From: Flagellimonas sp. HMM57
Lineage (GTDB): Bacteria > Bacteroidota > Bacteroidia > Flavobacteriales > Flavobacteriaceae
Direction: 5' to 3'
Length of the DNA stretch: 64,000 bases
Assembly (NCBI RefSeq): GCF_021390175.1
Contig: NZ_CP090004.1
Span: forward strand, 930,001-994,000
The notes beneath the pieces are model-generated. The model made no database searches. It saw only the letters and a list, made by a program, of their open reading frames with translations, and was not told where the DNA came from. A program made the translations under genes and the position numbers. Below are positions 1 through 10,643 of the stretch, in pieces; position 1 is the stretch's first letter, and each line of letters opens with the position of its first letter.

Positions 1-841
1 TGATAAGCAGTGTGTTTACCATAGCAAACCCAGAGAAGATAGCTCCTGCAACAAAATATGGAGGGAAAATGGTCGTGTGCCATCCCGGAATCACTGAAGT
101 AGCAAAGTCAAAAGATACAATAGTGTGAACCGAAAGTACAAGAGGCGTAGCTAGACCAGCCAAAACCAAAGAAACCTCTTCAAAACGTTGCCAATCTTTA
201 GCCCTACCTGTCCAACCAAAACTTAACAGGCTATATATTTTTTTCTGAAACGGCTTTACCGCCCTGTCCCGGATCATGGCAAAATCAGGTAGAAGACCTG
301 TCCACCAGAATACCAAAGAAACCGATAAATATGTTGAGATTGCAAATACGTCCCAAAGCAACGGAGAATTAAAGTTCACCCATAGCGAACCAAACTGGTT
401 AGGTATTGGAAGTACCCAATAGGCCAACCAAGGACGACCCATGTGAATAATTGGGAAAAGCCCAGCTTGTATCACTGAAAATATGGTCATCGCCTCTGCA
501 GAACGGTTGATAGCCATTCTCCACTTCTGCCTGAACAAAAGCAATACAGCAGAAATCAATGTTCCTGCGTGACCGATACCTACCCACCAAACAAAGTTTG
601 TAATATCCCAAGCCCAGTTAACCGTCTTATTAAGACCCCAAACTCCGATACCCGTGGAAACGGTATAAATGATACATCCTAGACCCCAGAGAAATGCAAC
701 TAATGCAATGGTAAATACAATCCACCAATGCTTATTGGCCTTCCCCTCTACAGGAGCAGCGATATCCACGGTAACGTCATGGTATCCTTTATCTCCAATA
801 ACTAAGGGCTTTCGAATAGGTGCTTCGTAATGCGACGCCAT
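1..841 (-). CDS. actC: Alternative complex III subunit ActC (NrfD/PsrC-like), 3' end missing
   Basis: Integral membrane quinol-oxidising subunit of alternative complex III, which passes electrons from menaquinol to the cytochrome subunits. I translated the reverse strand from an ATG at 841 (MASHYEAPIRKP). The frame stays open to the window edge and gives several hydrophobic helices with NrfD-family features, such as the WWVGIGHAGTLISA and HMGRPWLAYW segments. It lies 33 nt downstream of actB in the order actA-actB-actC, which is the standard ACIII cluster order. The C-terminus and the usual actD, actE and actF genes would lie beyond position 1. No promoter is visible in the short gap, so it is probably transcribed with actAB. 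Confidence 0.9.
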   Translation of the reverse strand, partial: MASHYEAPIRKPLVIGDKGYHDVTVDIAAPVEGKANKHWWIVFTIALVAFLWGLGCIIYTVSTGIGVWGLNKTVNWAWDITNFVWWVGIGHAGTLISAVLLLFRQKWRMAINRSAEAMTIFSVIQAGLFPIIHMGRPWLAYWVLPIPNQFGSLWVNFNSPLLWDVFAISTYLSVSLVFWWTGLLPDFAMIRDRAVKPFQKKIYSLLSFGWTGRAKDWQRFEEVSLVLAGLATPLVLSVHTIVSFDFATSVIPGWHTTIFPPYFVAGAIFSGFAMVNTLLI

Positions 842-874
842 AATTTATCTTCTAGTTACTTCTTATTATATTGA

Positions 875-3800
875 TTAAGCCTCGTTGGTATTTCTCACTT
901 TAACGTGATAGAACACATTAGGTTTTGTACCTACATGCTCCAATAAGTGGTACATTCTATCATCCTCCTTCAATTCAGCCACCTTACTTTCCTTATCGTT
1001 GACGTCCCCAAAAACCATGGCTCCACTACCACAGGCTGCAGAACAAGCTGTCTGGAATTCTCCATCCTTGATAACTCGTCCATCACGTTTGGCATCTAAA
1101 ATGGTTTTCTGTGTCATTTGGATACACATAGAACATTTTTCCATAACCCCTCTAGAACGAACATTGACATCTGGATTGATGACCATCTTACCAAGATCGT
1201 TGTTCATATTGTAATCGAACTCATCGTTATCGTGATATAGGAACCAGTTGAACCTACGCACTTTGTATGGACAGTTGTTTGCACAATACCTTGTACCTAC
1301 ACAACGGTTATAAGCCATATGGTTTTGTCCCTGTCGACTATGCGCTGTTGCTGCAACTGGGCATACTGTTTCGCATGGAGCGTGATTACAGTGCTGGCAC
1401 ATTACAGGCTGAAAAGCCACCTCTGGGTTTGCCGAAGCATCCTCCATTTCGCCAAATCCTCCCAAGGAACCGTTATCTCCAAAAAGACCATCAAGTCCTT
1501 CTTTCTTCTCATTATCTCCTTCAAAAGTATCTTCAGAAGAGTAATACCTATCAATTCGCAACCAGTGCATATCCCTTGATTTACGAACCTCTTCTTTTCC
1601 AACAACAGGAACATTGTTTTCTGCGTGACAAGCGATAACACATGCACCACAACCGGTACATGCATTCAAATCAATGGATAAATTGAAATGATGCCCTATG
1701 GAACGATCGAACTCATCCCATAAATCAACATCTGGTGATGTAACCGGGGTTTCCTGATGGTTCAAGGAAACCTGAGGCATGTGATTCCACTCGTGGCGGT
1801 CTTTTGTATTGAAGATTTCAAGGGTAGTCTCTTTTATGATATCACCCCTACCCATCAATGTTTTATGCAATTGAACGCAGGCAAACTCATGACTTCCTGA
1901 TGATTTCTCAACAGAAACGGATTGAACATTGGAGAAATTGCTATATAAAGTGTACGCATTGACACCGGTAGCCATTTCCGACTTCATTCCAGCTTCTTTT
2001 CCGTATCCAAAAGATAAACCTATTGTATTTTTTGCTTGACCTGGCTGAATGATTACCGGAACATTGTCCAAAACCACACCATCAACCGTTAGTTTGGCAT
2101 AACTCCCATTCAATCCCCCATCAGCTACATTATAATTCTCCATCTGCATTGCTTCTGCATCCGCTTTGGAAATAGTAAGGTAATTGTCCCAAGAAACACG
2201 TGTGATTGGGTCTGGGAATTCCTGCAACCACGGATTGTTCGCTTGCTTACCATCACCCATACCCACTTTAGGATACAGCATCAACTCCATTCCGCCGCTT
2301 GTGCTATTGATCAGGGAACGTATTGCCGAGGCAATCGGTACGATACTTTCCTGAACTTCTTCGGTTTCTTCGCTCGTATCTTCTGTCAACGTTTGCTCAT
2401 CAGATTCCAATGCAATCATTGGAGCTGTAAAGACACCATCCTGTAAAGCTTGGTTCCACTTTGCCTCTCCTAAAACGAAAGTGCCCCAAGTTTCTTTAAT
2501 ATACTCGTAATATGTTTTTTCGGAGCCCATCCAAGTCAACAAAGCAGTTTGAAACTGTCGTGTATCGAAAAGCTCCTTGATGGTAGGCTGCATTAAACTG
2601 TAATGTCTTTTTTTGAACTGCGCATCTCCCCAAGATTCCAGATAGTGCGAAGCTGCGGCCACATATTTTGAAGACTGTGCTGTTTCATCATTATTAAAAG
2701 AAAAGCTAACAGAAAGATCAACCTTTTCAAGACCTGAAACAAATTCAGAAGCATTTGGCAATGTGTATGCCGGATTGACTCCATCCATCAACAAAGCACC
2801 AACACGGCCCGAATTCATATCAGAAATCAGCTTTTTCACTTTCGCAACATCACCTTGACGAACGTATTTTGGTTCTTCTGGGTCAAAAGCATCACTGGAC
2901 AATAATTTATTTATGGCCAGCACAACAGTTTGTGCATTTATATCGTTAAGACCGGTAACAACAACAGCTTTATTTCCCGCTTTCTTGATTTGAGCTGCAA
3001 CTTTTTCCACAGCTTCATCCACATCCGAAGTACCCCCACCAACATTGGAACCATTTAGCTTTCCGTATAATTTGGCCAATGCTATTTTTTGTTGCGTAGG
3101 CGTCATAGGATATCGCTTATCGGCATTAGCACCTGTCAACGACATGTTGGACTCTAATTGGATATGTCTGGACATTTTTCCATTTTTAGGAATTCGCGCC
3201 TTGGCATACCCCCCATCGTATCCCCCACCTTGCCAATCTCCCAAGAAATCAGCACCAAAAGATACTATTACATCCGCTTTTTCAAAATTGTAATCTGCAA
3301 GGGCACGTTCGCCATATGCCTTATTAAAAGCGTTTAACGCAGCATCTTCAGAAATAGCATCGTAAATTACATGGTTCACATTATCACCATAGGCAGCCTT
3401 GAAATCCGCAATCAATCTATCCGTAGAAGGGCTTGCATATGTTTGGGTCAATAAAACAATCTGCTTATTGGAATTCTTTAGGCTTCCCAATTTAGCCTTA
3501 ACCGATGCATCCAACACTTTCCACTCAATCGGCTCACCACCTGCGGTAGGACCTTGAACCCTAGTACTATCATACAAAGACAAAACCGAAGCTTGCACCC
3601 TTGCATTAGCACCTCCATTTACATTAGCATCCGTATTGTTCTCTATTTTTATTGGCCTGCCCTCTCTGGTTTTAACCAAAATACTGGCAAAATCAAATCC
3701 ATCCGCAATAGTAGTTGCATAATAATTAGCAACACCGGGCACAATCCTATCTGGCTGCACCACATAGGGAATGGATTTGTGTACGGGCCCTTCACAAGCT

Positions 3801-4006
3801 GCAACTGTAGCGGCCGCGGTACTAAATCCTACGTATTTAAGAAAATCCCTCCTGTTGGTAGTGGTAGCCGATAAATTTTCTTTATCACCCAAAAACTCAT
3901 CAACAGGGATTTGCTCCGTAAATTCATTTTGTTTTAGCGCCTCAACAATGGAATCGTTCGGATTTAACTCCGCTTCGCTTTTCCAATATTTTTTGTTTGA
4001 TGCCAT
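875..4006 (-). CDS. actB: Alternative complex III iron-sulfur subunit ActB (molybdopterin-oxidoreductase-like plus ferredoxin-like domains)
   Basis: Peripheral electron-transfer subunit of alternative complex III, 1043 residues. The N-terminus carries a twin-arginine-like motif (RRDFLK, about residues 52-57), a small-residue hydrophobic stretch and a possible lipobox cysteine near residue 71. The middle is a molybdopterin-oxidoreductase-like domain; in ACIII this domain is known to have lost the cofactor. The C-terminal third has the ferredoxin-type clusters: CTGCGACVIAC (about 783), CQHCNHAPC (about 867), CVGTRYCANNCP (about 903), CSMC (about 957) and CSAACGSGAM (about 985). The ATG at 4006 is 32 nt after the actA stop. 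Fusion of the B1 and B2 parts is the normal form in this complex. Confidence 0.95.
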   Translation of the reverse strand: MASNKKYWKSEAELNPNDSIVEALKQNEFTEQIPVDEFLGDKENLSATTTNRRDFLKYVGFSTAAATVAACEGPVHKSIPYVVQPDRIVPGVANYYATTIADGFDFASILVKTREGRPIKIENNTDANVNGGANARVQASVLSLYDSTRVQGPTAGGEPIEWKVLDASVKAKLGSLKNSNKQIVLLTQTYASPSTDRLIADFKAAYGDNVNHVIYDAISEDAALNAFNKAYGERALADYNFEKADVIVSFGADFLGDWQGGGYDGGYAKARIPKNGKMSRHIQLESNMSLTGANADKRYPMTPTQQKIALAKLYGKLNGSNVGGGTSDVDEAVEKVAAQIKKAGNKAVVVTGLNDINAQTVVLAINKLLSSDAFDPEEPKYVRQGDVAKVKKLISDMNSGRVGALLMDGVNPAYTLPNASEFVSGLEKVDLSVSFSFNNDETAQSSKYVAAASHYLESWGDAQFKKRHYSLMQPTIKELFDTRQFQTALLTWMGSEKTYYEYIKETWGTFVLGEAKWNQALQDGVFTAPMIALESDEQTLTEDTSEETEEVQESIVPIASAIRSLINSTSGGMELMLYPKVGMGDGKQANNPWLQEFPDPITRVSWDNYLTISKADAEAMQMENYNVADGGLNGSYAKLTVDGVVLDNVPVIIQPGQAKNTIGLSFGYGKEAGMKSEMATGVNAYTLYSNFSNVQSVSVEKSSGSHEFACVQLHKTLMGRGDIIKETTLEIFNTKDRHEWNHMPQVSLNHQETPVTSPDVDLWDEFDRSIGHHFNLSIDLNACTGCGACVIACHAENNVPVVGKEEVRKSRDMHWLRIDRYYSSEDTFEGDNEKKEGLDGLFGDNGSLGGFGEMEDASANPEVAFQPVMCQHCNHAPCETVCPVAATAHSRQGQNHMAYNRCVGTRYCANNCPYKVRRFNWFLYHDNDEFDYNMNNDLGKMVINPDVNVRSRGVMEKCSMCIQMTQKTILDAKRDGRVIKDGEFQTACSAACGSGAMVFGDVNDKESKVAELKEDDRMYHLLEHVGTKPNVFYHVKVRNTNEA

Positions 4007-4038
4007 ACGATATATCTGAGATTATCTTCTTTTAATTC

Positions 4039-5400
4039 TTAATAGTGACATTTACCACATTCCAAACCGCCCATCATCGCAGCCGTTAGCTCCTGCACAC
4101 CATATTTTTTGGAAAGTTCGTCATGAATGGCTTCGTAATATTCGTTACCCTCAACCTTTACGTTGGTTTCACGGTGACAATTGATACACCACCCCATAGT
4201 CAATGGAGAATACTGGTACATGATTTCCATCTCTTCCACCGGTCCATGACAGGTCTGACATTCAATTCCCGCAACAGAAACGTGCTGCGAGTGGTTGAAA
4301 TATGCAAAATCTGGAAGATTATGTATCCTAACCCATTCCACAGGCTGGGATTCCCCTGTGTACTTTTGATTCTCCTCGTCCCATCCTACAGCCTTATATA
4401 ACTTCTTTATTTCCCCTGTGTAGAATTCGTTGGTATAACCATTCGCCAAATCCTCTGCACTTGGTCCTTCTGGATTTCCTTTGTACTCGTATATGGATTT
4501 ATGACAGTTCATACAGACATTTAAGGATGGTATTCCAGAATGCTTGGAAACCCTTGCAGAAGAATGACAGTACTTACATTCGATTTTATTGTCACCCGCA
4601 TGTATTTTATGTGAGTAATGAATTGGCTGAATAGGCGCATATCCTTGATCGACCCCAATCTGCATCATCCAACCGTAGGCAAAGTAAGCACTACCCAATA
4701 ACAGAAAAATAACACTCACCAAAACCAAAAATTGATTTTGGGCAAATGCTTTCCAAATAGGAGTATGTTTTTCAGCTTTTTCCTTTTCCAAAACGACACC
4801 ATTGGCCTCGGCTATTCTTCGAAGTGTATTGTTCACCAAAAACAACATGATTACCAAAAGACCAAATACCAGTGTCAGTGCGCCAAGAATAATTTCATTC
4901 GATATACCTCCAGAAGCAGCGGCATCCGCATCAGTTGGAACAGCAGATGTTGCAGCGGCAGCGGCAGGTGGAGGGGCGGCAGTGTATGCCAGGATATCAT
5001 CAATATCGGCGTTCGATAGTGTCGGAAAAGCCGTCATAGCAGCTTGATTGTATTCCGCATAAATTTTGTTAGCATAAGCATCCCCCGATTTGATCATTGC
5101 GGAGCTATTCTTTATCCAAGAATAAAGCCATTCCTTATCCAATCCCTCTTCCTCGGCCAATCGCGTTTCCACATTCGCCAATGCAGGACCAGTCATTTTA
5201 CGGTTCAATGCGTGGCAAGCAGCACAATTCTGATTGAACAACTGTTTACCCTTAGCAGCATCACCACCTGCAGCAGCAGCTTCTTCAGCAACGACTTCGG
5301 TAGCAGCAGCTTCTTCTTGCGCATAAAATGAAGTGGAAAAAACTAGGAGGGAGAAACCTAAAACTTTAGAAAATAGATGGCGGTATAAAACCTTTTTCAT
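4039..5400 (-). CDS. actA: Alternative complex III cytochrome c subunit ActA, with an extra N-terminal monohaem cytochrome domain
   Basis: Multihaem cytochrome c subunit of alternative complex III, 453 residues from the ATG at 5400. That start gives a signal peptide ending in FYAQ. An in-frame codon upstream at 5502 is unlikely because a promoter-like box lies between. Six CXXCH sites are visible: one in an N-terminal class-I-like domain (CAACH, residues 59-63), then CKYCH, CMNCH, CQTCH, CINCH and the terminal CGKCH (448-452). The last five match the classical pentahaem ActA. Two membrane helices separate the parts (around EIILGALTLVFGLLVIMLF and FLVLVSVIFLLLGSAYFAY). The extra haem domain could stand in for, or add to, the separate monohaem ActE subunit. 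Confidence 0.92.
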   Translation of the reverse strand: MKKVLYRHLFSKVLGFSLLVFSTSFYAQEEAAATEVVAEEAAAAGGDAAKGKQLFNQNCAACHALNRKMTGPALANVETRLAEEEGLDKEWLYSWIKNSSAMIKSGDAYANKIYAEYNQAAMTAFPTLSNADIDDILAYTAAPPPAAAAATSAVPTDADAAASGGISNEIILGALTLVFGLLVIMLFLVNNTLRRIAEANGVVLEKEKAEKHTPIWKAFAQNQFLVLVSVIFLLLGSAYFAYGWMMQIGVDQGYAPIQPIHYSHKIHAGDNKIECKYCHSSARVSKHSGIPSLNVCMNCHKSIYEYKGNPEGPSAEDLANGYTNEFYTGEIKKLYKAVGWDEENQKYTGESQPVEWVRIHNLPDFAYFNHSQHVSVAGIECQTCHGPVEEMEIMYQYSPLTMGWCINCHRETNVKVEGNEYYEAIHDELSKKYGVQELTAAMMGGLECGKCHY

Positions 5401-5488
5401 ACTAACGAAATTTCTATCGGAATCTTTGGCACGATTGTTACTGTACTGATAATTATCATAGTAGCTCGCACGCACTAAAAATTGGACA

Positions 5489-5496
5489 CAAATGTA
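5489..5496 (-). promoter_or_regulatory. Probable -7 element for actABC
   Basis: The reverse strand reads TACATTTG, matching the Bacteroidota -7 consensus TAnnTTTG. A TTTC lies about 19 nt upstream where TTTG is expected. A transcript starting just downstream would leave a leader of about 80 nt before the actA ATG at 5400. Confidence 0.45.
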
Positions 5497-5595
5497 CGAC
5501 ATGGACTCATTTTTTGAAATGTTAAGGGATCGATAATATCTAATTTATACGAATTCTAAATAAGATGCTACGACCTCGTTTAAATCATAAAAAAT

Positions 5596-5603
5596 TACAT
5601 TTG
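5596..5603 (+). promoter_or_regulatory. Probable -7 element for the SPOR-domain gene
   Basis: TACATTTG matches TAnnTTTG and sits 33 nt before the ATG at 5637. The -33 box is poor; only GTTTA is visible in the right area. Confidence 0.45.
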
Positions 5604-5636
5604 TATCAACATTAAAAGAAAAAACACACCCACATC

Positions 5637-6008
5637 ATGAAATCCCTTGTATTTATTATACTTACCGCTGGTTTAACAGCATCACTATCAGCTCAGGAGG
5701 GTAGCATTACTATTGAACAAGACCCTCGTATCGATGAATTGGTGAAACGATATAGTGAAGTGAATTCCAAGACAGATTTTTACCAAATTCAAGTCGGTTT
5801 TGGCAGCTATCAGAAAGCTCAAAATCTCAAAGCAAAAGTTGATATTGATTTTCCAACGTGGTATTCGAAAATCGAATTCGAATCTCCTACCTACCGAGTT
5901 AGATTAGGTAAATTCAAAACAAAATTAGAGGCCGAACGAAAATATTTGGAGGTACGAAAAAAGTACCCAGATGCCATGTTGTTAAAGCCTGAAAATGATT
6001 CCAGATAA
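5637..6008 (+). CDS. Secreted SPOR-domain protein
   Basis: 123-residue exported protein: signal peptide (about residues 1-19, ending LSAQ), a short linker and a C-terminal SPOR domain (about 46-118). Signs of the fold are YQIQVGFGSYQKAQNLKAK followed by YRVRLGKFKTKLEAERKYLEV, the two beta-alpha-beta halves. SPOR domains bind peptidoglycan stripped of stem peptides, so a periplasmic cell-wall location is likely. The gene is monocistronic, diverges from actA and is followed at once by a strong bidirectional terminator. The exact role is unknown. Confidence 0.85.
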   Translation: MKSLVFIILTAGLTASLSAQEGSITIEQDPRIDELVKRYSEVNSKTDFYQIQVGFGSYQKAQNLKAKVDIDFPTWYSKIEFESPTYRVRLGKFKTKLEAERKYLEVRKKYPDAMLLKPENDSR

Positions 6009-6016
6009 AAGACAAT

Positions 6017-6046
6017 AAAAAATCCCGCCTTAGCGGGATTTTTTTT
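6017..6046. terminator. Bidirectional rho-independent terminator
   Basis: AATCCCGC, a CTTA loop and GCGGGATT are flanked by A and T runs. It lies between the convergent SPOR gene (+) and infB (-) and can serve both. Confidence 0.85.
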
Positions 6047-6066
6047 AGTTAAAGCCGGTTTTTATC

Positions 6067-8853
6067 CTAAAGCTTTTTCTTAACGGCAACTTCCTGGAAT
6101 GCCTCCACGATATCACCTTCTTTTATATCATTATAATTCTTGATCTGCAATCCGCAATCATATCCTTTGGACACTTCCTTTACATCGTCCTTAAAGCGTT
6201 TTAAAGAAGCTAACTCACCCGTGTAGACTACAACCCCTTCACGAATAAGCCTGATTCTGGAATTCCTGAATATCTTGCCACTGGTCACCATACAACCGGC
6301 AATAGTTCCGATTTTAGAAATCTTGAAGGTTTCCCTAATCTCCGCGTTACCAGTAATTTCTTCTTTCATTTCAGGTGACAACATACCTTCCATAGCATCC
6401 TTCAGGTCGTTGATAGCATCGTAAATGATAGAATACATTCTGATATCTATTTCCTCTTTATCAGCCACCATACGAGCATTGCCCATTGGCCTAACATTAA
6501 ATCCGATGATTATCGCATCCGAAGCACTGGCCAGAAGCACATCCGATTCCGTGATGGCCCCAACTCCTTTGTGAATAATATTTACCTGAATTTCATCGGT
6601 AGATAATTTCTGGAATGAATCTGTCAGTGCTTCTACAGAACCGTCCACATCACCTTTAAGGATAATATTAAGTTCTTGGAAATCGCCCAAGGCAATCCTT
6701 CTTCCAATTTCATCCAAAGTAATGTGTCGCTGCGTACGAACGGATTGTTCGCGCTGCAACTGTGAACGCTTGGTCGCAATTTGCTTCGCTTCCCGCTCAT
6801 CTTCCAGTACACTAAATTTATCTCCTGCCTGTGGCGCACCATCCAAACCTAAAATTGAAATTGGTGTGGCGGGTCCTGCCTTTTTGATGTTGTTACCACG
6901 TTCATCCTGCATGGCCTTTACTTTACCACTACAAGTTCCCGCAAGTACATAATCCCCTATTTCAAGTGTTCCTGTCTGGACCAAAATAGTGGATACATAT
7001 CCTCTACCTTTATCCAAGAAAGCCTCAACTACAGTTCCTGAAGCCAATCGGTCAGGATTTGCCGTTAATTCCAATAATTCAGCTTCAAGCAGTACTTTTT
7101 CCAAAAGTTCGTTCACACCTTGGCCCGTTTTTGCGGAAATATCATGGGATTGTATTTTACCTCCCCAGTCTTCTACCAGCAAATTCATACCTGCCAAACC
7201 TTCTTTGATTTTATCTGGATTGGCCGTAGGCCTATCAATCTTATTTATAGCAAATACGATCGGAACATTTGCCGCTTGCGCATGACTTATGGCTTCTTTG
7301 GTCTGAGGCATAATGTCATCATCAGCAGCCACAACAATAATGGCGATGTCCGTTACTTGGGCACCACGTGCACGCATCGCCGTAAAGGCCTCGTGACCCG
7401 GTGTATCCAAGAATGTTATTCTTTGACCATCTTTTAAAGACACTCCATATGCGCCAATATGTTGGGTAATTCCACCACTTTCACCGGCAATAACATTTTC
7501 TTCTCTCACATAATCCAACAACGATGTTTTACCATGATCTACGTGACCCATTACCGTAACAATAGGCGCTCTCGGTTTTAAATCTTCTGGCGCATCAACC
7601 TCTTCCTCTATAGCCTCTTCGATATCTGCAGTAACGAACTCTACTTCATATCCAAATTCCTCGGCTACTATAGAAAGTGTTTCTGCATCTAATCGTTGGT
7701 TCATGGTCACCATGATCCCCAAGGACATACAGGCAGATATAATTTGTGTAGACGACACATTCATCATAGTGGCCACTTCGTTTACGGTAACAAACTCCGT
7801 AACCTTAAGCACTTTGCTCTCCAATTCCTGAAGCTCGAGATCTTTCTCCGTCTGCTGACGATGCTGATCTCTTTTCTCCCTACGGTATTTTGCACCTTTA
7901 CCTTTACTGGATTTACCCTGAAGTTTTTCCAAGGTTTCCCGTACTTGTTTTTGTACTTCTTCTTCTGTTGGCTCTACTTTTGGAGCAGATGTACGTTGAT
8001 TACCCCTTCTGCCCGGACCACTATTATTTCCTCCCCTATTGTTCGGGCGGTTTCCGCCTCCACTCTGGGATGGATTTTTACTAATGATACGCTTACGGCG
8101 TTTTCTCCTATCCGCACTGCTGTCCGAAGATGAAGCAGCAGGCTTTTTCACCTCTTCCTTCTTTTTCTTGGGCTTGTTAAATTGGGAAAGATCTATTTTG
8201 TCCCCAGTGATTTTTGGACCACTAAGTTTTTTATACTGTGTTTGTATTGCTTCGGGCTCTTTGGGCTCATCATCCTCTTTCTCTGGCTCCACAGCTTTCT
8301 GTGGCTCAACGGCCTTTTTAGGCTCTTCTTTTACCTCTGCTTCTACTTTTTTTACCTGAGCAACTGGTTTTTCCTCTTCTTTTTGTGCAACAACCGGTGT
8401 TTCTTCAACCTTTTCCTCTTCTTTTTGAACAGCTGCCGGTGCTTCCTCAACTGCTTTAGGCTCTTCTTCGGCTTTTGGCGGCTCTGGTTTTTTATCCAAA
8501 TCTATTTTGCCTACCGTTTTAGGCCCGGATAATTCTACCTTCGCCTTAATGACCTGCTGAGCATTTCTTTTCTCCCTGGCAAGTCTTCGTTCTTCCTGTT
8601 CTTGTTCAATTTGAACTCTCAGCGCTTCTTTTTCTTTACGCTTTTCTTCACCAACTTCTTTTGAAGCTACTTTTTTGCTCTTATCTGTTTGGAACTCATC
8701 CAACAGCACTTGATACACCTCATCCGTAATCTTTGTTGTAGGCCTTGCCTCAACCTCGTGCCCTACGGAAGAAAGGTGGTCCACAGCCCTATCCAGGGAA
8801 ATATTCAATTCCCTGAGAACTTTATTAAGCCTTATTGTTGGGTTTCCTGCCAT
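6067..8853 (-). CDS. infB: Translation initiation factor IF-2
   Basis: GTPase that delivers initiator tRNA to the 30S subunit; 928 residues. The IF2_N segment comes first ([22 protein letters not shown]), then a long Lys/Glu/Pro/Ala-rich linker (about 60-330). A second IF2-N-like segment follows, then the GTPase domain with G1 GHVDHGKT (about 434), G3 DTPGHE (about 480) and G4 NKID (about 534), and domains II to IV up to the C-terminal KKL. It starts at the ATG at 8853, 44 nt after nusA, as the last gene of rimP-nusA-infB. A hairpin terminator follows. Nothing is missing; the long charged linker is usual for the phylum. Confidence 0.98.
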   Translation of the reverse strand: MAGNPTIRLNKVLRELNISLDRAVDHLSSVGHEVEARPTTKITDEVYQVLLDEFQTDKSKKVASKEVGEEKRKEKEALRVQIEQEQEERRLAREKRNAQQVIKAKVELSGPKTVGKIDLDKKPEPPKAEEEPKAVEEAPAAVQKEEEKVEETPVVAQKEEEKPVAQVKKVEAEVKEEPKKAVEPQKAVEPEKEDDEPKEPEAIQTQYKKLSGPKITGDKIDLSQFNKPKKKKEEVKKPAASSSDSSADRRKRRKRIISKNPSQSGGGNRPNNRGGNNSGPGRRGNQRTSAPKVEPTEEEVQKQVRETLEKLQGKSSKGKGAKYRREKRDQHRQQTEKDLELQELESKVLKVTEFVTVNEVATMMNVSSTQIISACMSLGIMVTMNQRLDAETLSIVAEEFGYEVEFVTADIEEAIEEEVDAPEDLKPRAPIVTVMGHVDHGKTSLLDYVREENVIAGESGGITQHIGAYGVSLKDGQRITFLDTPGHEAFTAMRARGAQVTDIAIIVVAADDDIMPQTKEAISHAQAANVPIVFAINKIDRPTANPDKIKEGLAGMNLLVEDWGGKIQSHDISAKTGQGVNELLEKVLLEAELLELTANPDRLASGTVVEAFLDKGRGYVSTILVQTGTLEIGDYVLAGTCSGKVKAMQDERGNNIKKAGPATPISILGLDGAPQAGDKFSVLEDEREAKQIATKRSQLQREQSVRTQRHITLDEIGRRIALGDFQELNIILKGDVDGSVEALTDSFQKLSTDEIQVNIIHKGVGAITESDVLLASASDAIIIGFNVRPMGNARMVADKEEIDIRMYSIIYDAINDLKDAMEGMLSPEMKEEITGNAEIRETFKISKIGTIAGCMVTSGKIFRNSRIRLIREGVVVYTGELASLKRFKDDVKEVSKGYDCGLQIKNYNDIKEGDIVEAFQEVAVKKKL

Positions 8854-8897
8854 AAATTATATTTCCTTGCCCTAAAAATTCGCTGCTAATATATAGT

Positions 8898-10130
8898 TTA
8901 ATCTTCAAATTCCTCCTTAAGGATACGTACTACATTCTGAACGGTCTCGTCTTCCAAATCCGTACGCTTTATCAAATCATTGACATCTTGTTCCAGAACA
9001 CTTCTTGCAGTGTCCAGACCAATCTTCTTAAACTCGTCAATGACCCATGCTTCTATTTCATCTGAGAACTCCGTTAATTCCACATCTTCCTCAACACCTT
9101 CACGGAACACATCTATCTCATATCCAGTTAATTGTCCTGCCAATCGGATATTGTGCCCTCCTCTACCTATCGCCTTCGAAACTTCCTCTGGCTTTAAGTA
9201 TACCTGCGCTGTTTTCTTCTCGTCATTAAGTTTAACGGATGACACTCTTGCAGGACTCAATGCACGTGTTACCATTAATTGGGAATTGTTGGTCCAATTG
9301 ATAACATCAATATTTTCATTGCCCAATTCCCGAACGATACCATGAATACGAGAACCTTTCATACCCACACAGGCACCAACGGGGTCAATTCTATCATCGT
9401 AAGAATCCACGGCCACCTTGGCTTTTTCACCAGGTATTCTCACCGCTTTCTTTATTGTGATCAATCCATCAAAAACTTCTGGTATTTCTTGGAAAAATAA
9501 TTGTTCCAAGAAAATAGGCGAAGTTCTGGACATGATGATTGCAGGTTTGTTTCCCTTCAGATCAACACTTTCGATTACTCCCCTTACATTATCCCCTTTC
9601 CTAAAAAAGTCTGAAGGAATCTGTTTTTCCTTTGGAAGTATGATTTCATTTCCTTCATCATCCAACAAAATAATCGCTTTATGGCGAATATGATGTACTT
9701 CGGCAGTATAAATCTCCCCTTCAAGGTCTTTAAACTGCTTGTAAATGGTCGTATTGTCATGCTCATGAATCTTGGAAATCAAGTTTTGACGCAACGCCAA
9801 AATGGCCCTTCTTCCTAGATCCATTAATTTTACCTCTTCAGAAACATCTTCTCCAACTTCAAAGTCTGGTTCAATCTTCCTAGCTTCGGATAGTGAAATT
9901 TCCTCATTGGGCTCTTCTACCTCGCCGTCCTCTACCACTATACGGTTTCTCCAAATCTCCAAATCTCCTTTGTCCGGGTTGATAATGATGTCAAAATTCT
10001 CATCAGAACCAAACTTTTTCTTAAGTGCATTTCGGAACACATCTTCCAAAATTGCCATAAGCGTTACCCTATCTATAAACTTATCGTCCTTGAATTCCGA
10101 AAAGGATTCGATGAGCGCTAGGTTTTCCAT
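8898..10130 (-). CDS. nusA: Transcription termination/antitermination factor NusA
   Basis: RNA-polymerase-associated elongation and termination factor, 410 residues. Visible parts are the N-terminal RNAP-binding domain, an S1-like region (about 130-210) and two KH domains, marked by VGACVGMKGSRIHGIVREL and by AIGRGGHNIRLAGQLTGYEID. The acidic repeats found in the longer E. coli protein are absent, as in most non-proteobacterial NusA. The gap to rimP is 13 nt and infB follows, the conserved operon order. Confidence 0.97.
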   Translation of the reverse strand: MENLALIESFSEFKDDKFIDRVTLMAILEDVFRNALKKKFGSDENFDIIINPDKGDLEIWRNRIVVEDGEVEEPNEEISLSEARKIEPDFEVGEDVSEEVKLMDLGRRAILALRQNLISKIHEHDNTTIYKQFKDLEGEIYTAEVHHIRHKAIILLDDEGNEIILPKEKQIPSDFFRKGDNVRGVIESVDLKGNKPAIIMSRTSPIFLEQLFFQEIPEVFDGLITIKKAVRIPGEKAKVAVDSYDDRIDPVGACVGMKGSRIHGIVRELGNENIDVINWTNNSQLMVTRALSPARVSSVKLNDEKKTAQVYLKPEEVSKAIGRGGHNIRLAGQLTGYEIDVFREGVEEDVELTEFSDEIEAWVIDEFKKIGLDTARSVLEQDVNDLIKRTDLEDETVQNVVRILKEEFED

Positions 10131-10143
10131 TTTTGAACTACAA

Positions 10144-10605
10144 TTAAAATTTTAATATAACTTTTGCTTCATGGATATCAGAAAACGCAATTTCACGCTT
10201 TTTCTGTACCGTAACTTTCCCTTTACCAACGGGCTTGGGCTCTCTTGCCTTCCACTCCAGGGTAATTTTATCTTCTGTTGCTTGAGTCAGATTTCCTTCC
10301 AGCTCTTCGCCCGCCACTCTTACCATCAGTTTTCTACCAATATTCTTCTTATACTGACGTGGGAGCTCTAACGGTGAGGTAGCCCCGGCAGAGGTGACTT
10401 CCAATGAAAAATCTTCCTCTTCACGATCTAAATTATGTTCAATGGCCCTACTGACATCCATACAATCCTGAAGGTCAACTCCCTCATCCCCATCTAACAC
10501 GACCCGAATTGTATTGCTGTTTTCAACCGAAAAATCAATCAAAAATAAAGATGGCTTTTCTTCCAATGCTTTATCCAACAATGATTTTACTTTTTCCTTA
10601 AACAT
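10144..10605 (-). CDS. rimP: Ribosome maturation factor RimP
   Basis: Helps assemble the 30S subunit; 153 residues from the ATG at 10605. A TTG 12 nt upstream is in frame, but ATG gives the usual start ([14 protein letters not shown]). The N-terminal domain has [39 protein letters not shown] and the family signature [14 protein letters not shown]; an SH3-like C-terminal domain follows. It is the first gene of the rimP-nusA-infB operon. A strong hairpin sits in the leader between the promoter-like box and this start. Confidence 0.95.
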   Translation of the reverse strand: MFKEKVKSLLDKALEEKPSLFLIDFSVENSNTIRVVLDGDEGVDLQDCMDVSRAIEHNLDREEEDFSLEVTSAGATSPLELPRQYKKNIGRKLMVRVAGEELEGNLTQATEDKITLEWKAREPKPVGKGKVTVQKKREIAFSDIHEAKVILKF

Positions 10606-10617
10606 AAACTTAAACAA

Positions 10618-10643
10618 TAAAAGAGGGGACTCGAAGTCCCCTC
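10618..10643 (-). terminator. Hairpin with T-tract in the rimP leader (terminator or attenuator)
   Basis: Read on the reverse strand: GAGGGGACT, a TCG loop and AGTCCCCTC, followed by TTTTATTG. The 9-bp stem is perfect. It lies 13-38 nt before the rimP ATG and downstream of the likely -7 box, so it falls inside the operon leader. It could instead be the terminator of a gene once upstream. Confidence 0.6.
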
